In this document: in pieces, positions 1 through 5,633 of the stretch
Numbering within the stretch: position 1 is the first letter of the stretch
How the letters are laid out: the number at the start of each line of letters is the position of its first letter
DNA from: Candidatus Bathyarchaeota archaeon
GTDB lineage: Archaea; Thermoproteota; Bathyarchaeia; Bathyarchaeales; Bathyarchaeaceae
NCBI GenBank assembly: GCA_003662715.1
Contig: QMYO01000056.1
Span: forward strand, 1-8,307
Length of the DNA: 8,307 bases
Direction: 5' to 3'
Notes under the pieces: generated by a model
Told to the model about the DNA's origin: nothing
Databases searched by the model: none
What the model saw: the letters and a program-made list of their open reading frames with translations, nothing else
Program-made: the position numbers and the translations under genes

Positions 1-2
1 CG

Positions 3-272
3 CCGCCAACTGTTCTTCAGATGCTTGAACGGAACGTAGGACGAAAGATAATGGTGATTTTAGACCCTTCATACGGATTTGAGGGGACATTAGTTGCTGT
101 TACGCATGAACCGCCGGGGATATGGCTGTCCGATGCTGATGCAGTAATAATGCGGGCTACGATAGCGCAGCCAATACCACACGTTGTGGGCAAGGAAGAC
201 AGAAGCGAAGTATTTATTCACCTAAATTCGGTTCAACGCATTGAGGTTTTACATAAAAGTCAGCAGGCTTAG
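3..272 (+). CDS. Sm-like (LSm) fold protein, 5' end outside window
   Basis: The frame is open to the left edge, reading P-P-T-V-L-Q before the first Met at 21, and no Shine-Dalgarno sequence precedes that Met. The gene therefore probably starts upstream and the visible 83-90 residues are its 3' part. From the Met at 21, residues 8-40 (RKIMVILDPSYGFEGTL, then a T-H-E-P-P-G-I-W-L stretch) look like the Sm1 strands of an LSm protein: a basic start, V-x-L-D-P, F-x-G-T-L and a short turn. Residues 64-77 (VFIHLNSVQRIEVL) would be the Sm2 strands, but the usual R-G-[DN] signature of RNA-binding Sm2 is absent. By family knowledge LSm proteins form rings that bind RNA; this copy is divergent, so RNA binding is uncertain. 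It converges on secG and ends before a T-run. Another small beta-barrel remains possible. Confidence 0.55.
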   Translation, partial: PPTVLQMLERNVGRKIMVILDPSYGFEGTLVAVTHEPPGIWLSDADAVIMRATIAQPIPHVVGKEDRSEVFIHLNSVQRIEVLHKSQQA

Positions 273-296
273 ATTTCAGAATAAACCGCGCTAATA

Positions 297-309
297 TTTT
301 TTGTTTTTT
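297..309 (+). terminator. T-run terminator after the Sm-like gene
   Basis: Six T, one G, six T begin 24 nt after the stop of the Sm-like gene and lie next to the end of the convergent secG gene. No hairpin precedes them. This matches archaeal intrinsic termination at oligo-T tracts. Confidence 0.5.
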
Positions 310-310
310 G

Positions 311-508
311 CTAAAATGGAAGGGCACCTTGAGCGTAGAGAGTTGCTAAGACACTAGCGATTATTAATCCCACTGCTAGGACCATAACTAGTTCAGGCCT
401 TATCCTAATACCTTGAGTTTCCTCTTCGAAGAAACGGAGTAAGCCAGCGCTCGCGGCGGGCATGGGAGCGCTTCTTTCCCGCTTCTTACTTCTCTTACTT
501 TTGCTCAT
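311..508 (-). CDS. secG: Preprotein translocase subunit Sec61-beta (SecG)
   Basis: This is the small third subunit of the archaeal SecYE-beta protein-conducting channel in the cytoplasmic membrane. The 65 residues follow the archaeal Sec61-beta plan. There is a Lys/Arg-rich cytosolic start (residues 2-12). Next comes the family signature P-M-P-A-A-S-A-G-L-L-R-F-F-E-E-E (about 15-30). A short amphipathic link (G-I-R-I-R-P) leads to a single C-terminal membrane helix at about residues 40-60 (VMVLAVGLIIASVLATL). Length is normal for the family. The ATG at 508 has a good ribosome-binding site (GGAGA on the minus strand, 516-520, 7 nt spacing). The gene is divergent from the DUF488 gene, with 91 bp between the start codons; I see no convincing TATA box there. 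This subunit is an archaeal/eukaryotic type and is the best taxonomic clue in the window. Confidence 0.93.
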   Translation of the reverse strand: MSKSKRSKKRERSAPMPAASAGLLRFFEEETQGIRIRPELVMVLAVGLIIASVLATLYAQGALPF

Positions 509-584
509 GGAGTTGTCTCCGAAAATCTATAACAGAAGAGTTTCTCTAATTAATGTTACGTTGTTTCCATATTTCTATTAGGAT

Positions 585-589
585 GGAGG
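585..589 (+). promoter_or_regulatory. Ribosome-binding site supporting a TTG start
   Basis: GGAGG sits 10 nt before the TTG at 600. It decides the DUF488 start, since no ATG lies nearby in that frame. Confidence 0.7.
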
Positions 590-599
590 TTAACTAGGA

Positions 600-1043
600 T
601 TGAATAAGACTGTTTTATGGACGATAGGACATAGTAACAGGTCTGTTGAAAAATTCTTGAAGCTGCTTAAAGAGCATAATGTCAGAATTTTGGTTGACAT
701 ACGCAGATTTCCAACTTCTAAGGTTGAGCATTTTAAGAGAGAGGAGATGGAACAGTGGTTACCTGAACATGGAGTTGAGTATGTTTGGTTTGGCAAGGAG
801 TTAGGTGGTTATCGTCGAGGCGGATATCAGGCTTATCTGAAGACGAAAACATTTAGAGAAGGCATAGAGAGGCTTCTTCAACTTGCTAGAAAAGAGAGGG
901 TATGTATCATGTGTATGGAGAAAAATCCTAAGTATTGTCATCGCCGTTTTGTTTCAGCGTATTTAGAGAGGAGAAACGTAGAGGTGAGGCATATTCTTGA
1001 AGAGGGACAGGTGAGTCTTATGAAGTTTGAGGAGATAATGTAA
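600..1043 (+). CDS. DUF488 family protein
   Basis: A 147-residue protein of the DUF488 family, whose biochemical role is not established. Family hallmarks are visible in order: T-I-G-H-S-N-R-S near the start (about residues 8-15), L-V-D-I-R-R-F-P (31-38) followed by a basic stretch, G-K-E-L-G-G (65-70), and near the C-terminus M-C-M-E-K-N-P-K-Y-C-H-R-R, with the conserved Cys, Glu and Cys-His-Arg that suggest an active or metal site. The start is TTG at 600. It is chosen because GGAGG lies at 585-589 with 10 nt spacing and because the family's T-I-G-H-S motif follows at the usual short distance. The MazG-like gene begins 14 nt after the stop on the same strand, so the two are probably co-transcribed. 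A link to nucleotide or nucleic-acid housekeeping is possible from that neighbour but is only inference. Confidence 0.88.
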   Translation: MNKTVLWTIGHSNRSVEKFLKLLKEHNVRILVDIRRFPTSKVEHFKREEMEQWLPEHGVEYVWFGKELGGYRRGGYQAYLKTKTFREGIERLLQLARKERVCIMCMEKNPKYCHRRFVSAYLERRNVEVRHILEEGQVSLMKFEEIM

Positions 1044-1057
1044 GCGCTCATTAGGAG

Positions 1058-1357
1058 ATGGATGAGGAGATGGAGATAAGCGAGTTTCAAGACTTGATGC
1101 GGCGAATATATTTTCATCGAGATTCCAAGCGTGGAGCCGCTGGAACGTATGAGTGGCTTGTGGAGGAAGTGGAAGAGTTAGGAGAGGCTTTAAAGGAAAA
1201 GAATACGGAAGCTATTGAAGGCGAGTTTGCCGACGTTTTAGCTTGGTTGGCTTCCTTAGCAAATGTTGTTAACATAAATTTAGAGGGGGCAGCAGCAAGA
1301 AAATACAGTGGTAAATGTCCTAAATGCCATCAGGCACCATGTAATTGTTCAACTTAA
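1058..1357 (+). CDS. MazG-like nucleotide pyrophosphohydrolase
   Basis: A 99-residue single-domain MazG-type protein. This all-alpha family hydrolyses nucleoside triphosphates to monophosphate and pyrophosphate and cleans the nucleotide pool. The metal-binding signature is present: E-E-V-E-E at 36-40, giving the first E-x-x-E, and E-F-A-D at 56-59, giving E-x-x-D, 15 residues later. The family-like N-terminus E-I-S-E-F-Q-D-L-M-R precedes it. A short C-terminal tail carries four Cys (C87, C90, C95, C97) in a C-P-K-C-H-Q-A-P-C-N-C cluster that could bind zinc and is not part of the catalytic core. The ATG at 1058 is directly abutted by GGAG (1054-1057), too close to serve it. The ATG at 1070 (Met5), 12 nt from that GGAG, may be the true start and would give M-E-I-S-E-F-Q. 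The gene lies 14 nt after the DUF488 gene. Confidence 0.85.
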   Translation: MDEEMEISEFQDLMRRIYFHRDSKRGAAGTYEWLVEEVEELGEALKEKNTEAIEGEFADVLAWLASLANVVNINLEGAAARKYSGKCPKCHQAPCNCST

Positions 1358-1361
1358 AAGA

Positions 1362-1373
1362 TTTTTTTGTTTT
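1362..1373 (+). terminator. T-run terminator after the MazG-like gene
   Basis: Seven T, one G, four T start 5 nt after the stop codon, in the space between this gene and the convergent metF. No stem-loop precedes them, as expected for archaeal oligo-T termination. Confidence 0.55.
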
Positions 1374-1472
1374 CAACAATAGACTATATATTATCGCATC
1401 GTCAAAACATCGAAGGCTATCAAGACAAAGCTAAGGTAGAGTGTCTGTGCAGTGGAATGGCTTTTTTTGTGA

Positions 1473-2372
1473 CTAAACTACTCCTGAAGCTTTGATGGCT
1501 TTCACTGTCTCAGCGACTAAGTCTGCTCTTTCTGGAACCATAACGTGGATTCCCGCTACTCCCATAGATGCAATCTCTGAGACCACTTCCACAATCATCT
1601 TTATTCCCTCTTTCACCTTGTCCTCTGCACCCTTCAATCGTTTAATCATTTCATCATGGATGATTACTCCGGGACAGTTTTTAACCATCCACTTCGCCAT
1701 GCCCGCAGACAACAGAGGGGTGATTCCCACCAAAATCTTGACGTCTAAGTGTGAAATCTGGTCCATGAATTTCTCTAGGACAGCGGGGTCGTAAAGGCAC
1801 TGGGTCTGCGCAAACTTGGCGCCCATAGCAACTTTCTTCTCTAACCTAATGATTTCTGGTTCGAGAGGGTCAATGCCCGGATTTACAGCAGCACCTACGA
1901 ACAATTTTGGCGGGGTCTTCAGTTGTTTTCCTGCTAAATCTACTCCTTCTTCTTGCATTCTTTTGATTGCCCATAGGAGTTGAACAGAGTCGAGGTCAAA
2001 CACTGGCTTAGCTTCTGGATGGTCGCCCATTGTTATGTAGTCGCCTGTTAAGACTAGAATGTTTTTGATTCCTAGGGCGTTTGCTGCTAGTATGTCTGAT
2101 TGCAAAGCCAGTCGGTTTCTGTCTCGGCAAGTTATTTGATAGATTGTTTCGAGACCAGTCTGTTTCTCTATTAGGTGGCAGGTTGCTAGGGTGCTCATGA
2201 CGACGCGGCTTGTGGGATTGTCGGTTACGTTGGTAGCCACTACATCGTCTTTAATTAGTTTGGCTCCGTCAAGAAGGTCTTCGATGCTTGCGCTTTTTGG
2301 CGGGGTTAACTCGCCGGTGATGGTGAATTTGGATGTTGCTAGACTTTTTTCTAGAGAACTAATATAACTCAT
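1473..2372 (-). CDS. metF: Methylenetetrahydrofolate reductase, catalytic subunit MetF
   Basis: This is a TIM-barrel flavoenzyme that reduces methylene- to methyl-tetrahydrofolate (or a pterin analogue). The 299 residues match the bacterial-type single-domain length. Visible family features are G-E-L-T-P-P-K with E21 at the place of the catalytic Glu, C-R-D-R-N-R (82-87), L-T-G-D (108-111), A-A-V-N-P (161-165), G-A-K-F-A-Q-T-Q (184-191) and G-I-T-P-L-L-S-A-G near 217. The gene begins 6 nt after metV. Its ribosome-binding site (GAGGT on the minus strand, 2381-2385, 8 nt spacing) overlaps the metV stop region, so translation is probably coupled. Pairing with metV marks the MetVF type of acetogens, which works with MetV rather than directly with NAD(P)H. 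In archaea this step is usually done by the unrelated F420-dependent Mer. Whether the carrier here is folate or methanopterin cannot be read from the sequence. Confidence 0.92.
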   Translation of the reverse strand: MSYISSLEKSLATSKFTITGELTPPKSASIEDLLDGAKLIKDDVVATNVTDNPTSRVVMSTLATCHLIEKQTGLETIYQITCRDRNRLALQSDILAANALGIKNILVLTGDYITMGDHPEAKPVFDLDSVQLLWAIKRMQEEGVDLAGKQLKTPPKLFVGAAVNPGIDPLEPEIIRLEKKVAMGAKFAQTQCLYDPAVLEKFMDQISHLDVKILVGITPLLSAGMAKWMVKNCPGVIIHDEMIKRLKGAEDKVKEGIKMIVEVVSEIASMGVAGIHVMVPERADLVAETVKAIKASGVV

Positions 2373-2378
2373 TTTGAG

Positions 2379-3017
2379 CTACCTCGGAACAATTTGTTGA
2401 GGGGATGTTGAAATCTGATAGTTTCTCGGCTTTCTAAAAGCCCTAAACTTGTCTAGCTGCCCGATGTCTTTCATTCGCTTGTAAATTAGTACCCAAGCAC
2501 AGTCCTTTTCACGGTCTACTTCACATTTTTCATTCATATGACCCGCACAAGGTCCGTTGAGGAGTCCTTTTGGACATCTTGTGATTGGGCAGATGCCTCC
2601 AGTTTCGTCGAGGATGCAGTCGCCGCAGGCTCGGCAACGCTGATAAAACTCTCCTATGTGTTCAGTCATACCTATGAATTTGGTGTTGAGGCCGGGTATG
2701 ACGATTTTTCCGGTTAGGTCAACGAGTGTTTGGACGCCTACTCCGCAGGATAACATGAGAACTGTGTCTGCTGTGTTTAGAGGCGCTGATATGGCTCTTA
2801 GGTCACGTTTTAGCAGTCTTTTGTCGCATGGAGTTTCAAAAACTGCTGTTCCCACTATCTCTTTGTCGCTTAGGAGTTTTGCCATTTCTTTGACTTGTTC
2901 TTCGCCGCCGGTTTGAGCGAGTGTTGCGCAGGTTCCGCAGCCTAGTATGAAAACTTTTTTGCTGTTTGTTAGGCTTTCTTTTATTTCTTCTATTGGCTTT
3001 TTTTCGGTCATTATCAT
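2379..3017 (-). CDS. metV: MetV-type partner of MetF (MTHFR C-terminal family)
   Basis: A Cys-rich protein of the methylene-tetrahydrofolate reductase C-terminal family (MetV). In acetogens it binds MetF and is thought to pass electrons to it. Counting from the ATG at 3017 (212 residues), the N-terminal part has L-G-C-G-T-C-A (C27, C30), E-T-P-C-D-K-R (C64) and L-S-C-G-V-G (C91). A second cluster follows in C-R-A-C-G-D-C (C128, C131, C134), then C143, C148, C157, C165 and C173. These suit iron-sulfur and/or zinc sites. Starts at TTG 3026, ATG 3017 or ATG 3011 are all possible, since none has a clear Shine-Dalgarno. The TATA box at 3061-3068 predicts transcription from about 3036-3041, giving a very short leader, and I prefer the first ATG. 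It is the first gene of the metV-metF operon. Confidence 0.88.
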   Translation of the reverse strand: MIMTEKKPIEEIKESLTNSKKVFILGCGTCATLAQTGGEEQVKEMAKLLSDKEIVGTAVFETPCDKRLLKRDLRAISAPLNTADTVLMLSCGVGVQTLVDLTGKIVIPGLNTKFIGMTEHIGEFYQRCRACGDCILDETGGICPITRCPKGLLNGPCAGHMNEKCEVDREKDCAWVLIYKRMKDIGQLDKFRAFRKPRNYQISTSPQQIVPR

Positions 3018-3060
3018 GGATAACAACTCGGCTTGAATCTTTAAGAAAGTGATTTCTATT

Positions 3061-3068
3061 TATATAAA
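3061..3068 (-). promoter_or_regulatory. metV: TATA box of the metV-metF operon
   Basis: The minus strand reads TTTATATA here, preceded by an A-rich stretch (CAAAAATC) that suits a B recognition element. Transcription about 25 nt downstream would begin near 3036-3041, 10-25 nt before the possible metV starts. That suggests a short-leader or nearly leaderless transcript. Confidence 0.65.
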
Positions 3069-3336
3069 GATTTTTGATTATACGGCGGTCCTTTCTTGGC
3101 GGAATGAGTGAAAAAAAGGAGGTTTTTCTTGTGTGATAGGTTAATGAATGATGTTTTCATGTTAAATTTGTGGGCGGCTATTGTTTTTCGTTAGGCTGGT
3201 GTGAGCACATTCTTGTATAGATGCTACAGTAGTTCCTTTGTGGTGATGCGGGTAAGGTGTATTTTTAGGTGAAGCGAAAATTTTATTGATTATTGTTGTT
3301 TAAGAAGTGTTGGCGTTACAGATTTTTGTGGATGGA

Positions 3337-3356
3337 AAAGACTTCTAGAAGTTTTT
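3337..3356. repeat. Inverted repeat 1 upstream of the solute-binding operon
   Basis: ACTTCTAGAAGT (3341-3352) is a perfect 12-bp palindrome. With flanking A and T runs it extends to 20 bp with a single mismatched pair (G3340/T3353). Possible operator site; it lies about 105 bp before the start codon. Confidence 0.5.
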
Positions 3357-3367
3357 GGGATAAAGCT

Positions 3368-3388
3368 TAAATTGTCGTTTACAATTTA
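3368..3388. repeat. Inverted repeat 2 upstream of the solute-binding operon
   Basis: Perfect 8-bp arms TAAATTGT (3368-3375) and ACAATTTA (3381-3388) are separated by CGTTT. This is a typical size for a dimeric regulator site. It overlaps a possible TATA-like TTAAAT. Confidence 0.5.
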
Positions 3389-3396
3389 GAATGTTG

Positions 3397-3422
3397 TGAT
3401 CTAGAGGTTATACTCTGGATCA
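3397..3422. repeat. Inverted repeat 3 upstream of the solute-binding operon
   Basis: Arms TGATCTAGAG (3397-3406) and CTCTGGATCA (3413-3422) are separated by GTTATA. They pair fully as RNA, with one G-U. The element could be an operator or a hairpin at the 5' end of the transcript. An A-rich tract follows, so it is not an intrinsic terminator for the plus strand. Confidence 0.5.
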
Positions 3423-3459
3423 AAAGTTAAAAAAAATAAAAAATTAGAGAGGGAAAGGA

Positions 3460-5631
3460 GTGTTTCAAAAGAAATTTGACAAGACATTGATTTCTGTGGT
3501 TTTAGCCTTTACAATGCTAGCTAGTGCATTAGCAGCAAGCTATGTTACACCTACACGCGCACAACCAAACTTCACTTTGTGGGCAACAATTGGTCCGGAT
3601 CCTTACTGGGGATATTATGGTGGATACTGGGATATCTGGTATTCGTTGCAACCTGAATGGGCAAAAATCGGCGTCGACTTGCAGCTGTATTTCCAAGGTG
3701 ACATCTACTCCAACTGGGAGCTAATATGGAGCTCCAGTGTGCCGGAGGGCGGTTGGCCCGGCGGCAAACCACCACACGCATGGGACCTCACTATGATGGA
3801 ATGGTGGTTGCAGCCTCAAGGAATGCTATGGCAGGATGGTATAATTCTGGCTAAAAACATAATAAATGGGCCGATGGGTGGCTGGAACATCTTTCCATAC
3901 TTAAGTCAAAAGAGTGATGAGTACTATTGGGGAATGCAAACAAGCTTTGACGTTGACACTAGGAAAGCATACGCTGATGCTTGGCAAGTAGAATTGATGC
4001 ATAACCCTCCAATAATAAACATCTACTCTCCGCACGTGTACGAGGTTCACGGTTCATACATGCAGGGCTACGATCCATACTGTTTTGAGACTCAGCCTTC
4101 ACATATACGCATTAACCGAACCCTAGTGGACTCCTTACATAATCAGGGGCTATTATCAGACACCGCTTACACCCGACTCTACAATGATAAGACACTTGTC
4201 GCCGGAGCAGCTGAAGCTTGGTGGAGTTATCTAAATCCTTGGTGCGACAGCTATACCGAAGAGAGTTTCATGGCTCTAATGCATGTGCCTCTGTACTTCT
4301 TTGATATTGTTCCTTGGCCAGCTGAAGGCGAAGTTGTGGATGCATCAACTTATGCTATTACGCCTCGGTTAGCAAGCGATATGCCACAGGATATAGGATG
4401 GGAAACTGATCAGGACGGCGAAGATGTCTTTCGAGTGAGAATTCCTCTAAGACAGGGTGTTCTTTGGAGTGATGGCCACGAATTCGATGCTCAGGACGTA
4501 GTTTGGACCCTTAATGATATCGTCCTTTATCACCCGGAGGGAACGTCCGCGACCGGTGACACCGCACCTATTATTAAGCGGGCAGAATACATAGGCAATT
4601 ACACGCCTGGAGATCCAAACTATAATCCTTACGCAGTTGACCTAATTCTCCATGACCACTACGTTGATCTTCCACTGATCCTTGCGAACGACTGGGGTCC
4701 AGGCATTATGCCTTATCACTATTTCGGCGGTGTAGCGCCATCGTCGACTGATCCGGTGGTCACATCCTTCGATAAGGCGAAACTTGTGCCGGTTTTAGGC
4801 CCATTCAAGTTAGACTCTGAAGGTACGCCGGCTGGAAACTCATGGATTAAGCTGGCAAGAAACCCGCTTTACTTCGGATATGACCTTGGCTGGGGACCCT
4901 ACGACATTGACTACTGGATCTTCGAATATGTTCCCGACGCAAGTACAAGACTGTCAAAACTACTATTACACGAACTCGACTATGCTGGATACCCAACAGC
5001 TCCAGTTGAAGTTTTCGAGGAATTAATTGGACAACCTGACTTAACAGTAATAAAAACCTTTTATCCCGCAGTTAACCCGATATGGATGAATTTCAACAAT
5101 CCACAACTCAGCAACAGATACGTGCGGTTAGCTTTAGCTCATGCCATCCCATACGCAGACATATACAAAGACATACTGCCCAGCTGGGGCATCACCGATC
5201 CAGTTCCTGGAGGAAGCTTCATCCATCCATGGCAATACTATCAAGGCGTACAGCTCTTCAACACTGAGATGGGCCAGTATACCTACAACATTACTCGGGC
5301 TCAGCAGTACCTAAACATGTGGTTTTACGCCCAAACCGGTGAAGATTACACTAATGGACCCGTTGGCGACGCCGACTTCAGCGGCATAGTGGACTTAGAC
5401 GACCTCTGGTACTGGCTGGAAGAATATGGAAACGCACCATACACTCGTCCAATAACTTGGTTAGACCCATCTTGGTACACCACCTATCCATGGCCAGCGG
5501 ACAGTGGACCAATCGCTCCTGGCAACGACATAGACCCTGACTTCGACAATAGTGGAACCGTAGGTATTGAAGACTATCCGCTGTGGCTTGCAAACTTTGG
5601 AAGAGAATATCCATTCCCCGGAGCCTGGTAG
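3460..5631 (+). CDS. Secreted oligopeptide-type ABC solute-binding protein, permuted lobes, C-terminal dockerin
   Basis: A 723-residue exported protein of the SBP_bac_5 family, expected to capture peptides or similar solutes outside the membrane. A basic start (residues 3-8) and hydrophobic core (10-26) form a signal peptide, cleaved near A25/A26 or A34; there is no lipobox Cys. Residues 38-205 (EWAKIGVDLQLYF, DTRKAYADAWQ around 168, N-P-P-I-I-N-I-Y) look like the segment that normally ends this family. Residues about 245-625 then carry the normal beginning: the signature I-P-L-R-Q-G-V-L-W-S-D-G at 328-339 with D-A-Q-D-V-V-W-T, and Y-N-I-T-R-A-Q-Q-Y-L at 609-618, where the lobe normally continues. 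Instead a dockerin-like pair of calcium loops follows (D637-D648 and D694-D705). The start is GTG 3460; GAGAGGG at 3447-3453 precedes it by 6 nt. The next gene is 2 nt downstream. Confidence 0.85.
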   Translation: MFQKKFDKTLISVVLAFTMLASALAASYVTPTRAQPNFTLWATIGPDPYWGYYGGYWDIWYSLQPEWAKIGVDLQLYFQGDIYSNWELIWSSSVPEGGWPGGKPPHAWDLTMMEWWLQPQGMLWQDGIILAKNIINGPMGGWNIFPYLSQKSDEYYWGMQTSFDVDTRKAYADAWQVELMHNPPIINIYSPHVYEVHGSYMQGYDPYCFETQPSHIRINRTLVDSLHNQGLLSDTAYTRLYNDKTLVAGAAEAWWSYLNPWCDSYTEESFMALMHVPLYFFDIVPWPAEGEVVDASTYAITPRLASDMPQDIGWETDQDGEDVFRVRIPLRQGVLWSDGHEFDAQDVVWTLNDIVLYHPEGTSATGDTAPIIKRAEYIGNYTPGDPNYNPYAVDLILHDHYVDLPLILANDWGPGIMPYHYFGGVAPSSTDPVVTSFDKAKLVPVLGPFKLDSEGTPAGNSWIKLARNPLYFGYDLGWGPYDIDYWIFEYVPDASTRLSKLLLHELDYAGYPTAPVEVFEELIGQPDLTVIKTFYPAVNPIWMNFNNPQLSNRYVRLALAHAIPYADIYKDILPSWGITDPVPGGSFIHPWQYYQGVQLFNTEMGQYTYNITRAQQYLNMWFYAQTGEDYTNGPVGDADFSGIVDLDDLWYWLEEYGNAPYTRPITWLDPSWYTTYPWPADSGPIAPGNDIDPDFDNSGTVGIEDYPLWLANFGREYPFPGAW

Positions 5632-5633
5632 CC

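Larger units (their letters stand above)
3069..3459. other. Gene-poor region between divergent operons
   Basis: I find no credible gene in this stretch between metV and the solute-binding protein gene. The only start with open frame on the plus strand (ATG 3104) runs 10 codons. The left half is T/G-rich and holds nothing I recognise. The right third (3337-3422) holds three inverted repeats, listed separately. An A-rich tract (3427-3443) lies just before the ribosome-binding site of the next gene. Confidence 0.5.

Noticed and set aside
590..796. Open frame on the minus strand opposite the DUF488 gene
   Set aside because: It lies wholly within or across a well-supported gene, has no recognisable domain, and its composition fits an antisense shadow.
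1492..1794. Plus-strand open frame opposite metF
   Set aside because: It is antisense to conserved MetF coding sequence, with no family signature and no ribosome-binding site.
3104..3136. Ten-codon plus-strand mini-frame (M-S-E-K-K-E-V-F-L-V)
   Set aside because: It is too short, no good ribosome-binding site precedes it, and it lies over 300 bp from the next gene, so a leader-peptide role has no support.
3397..3450. Inverted repeat 3 as an intrinsic terminator
   Set aside because: The stem is followed by A on the plus strand. On the minus strand the T-run precedes the stem instead of following it, and no gene ends there on either strand.
5583..5633. Upstream ATG extending the cohesin/dockerin gene by 17 codons into the preceding gene
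   Set aside because: It would overlap the end of the solute-binding gene and place 17 extra residues before a clean signal peptide. The ATG at 5634 has a GGAG 10 nt upstream and follows the previous stop by 2 nt.
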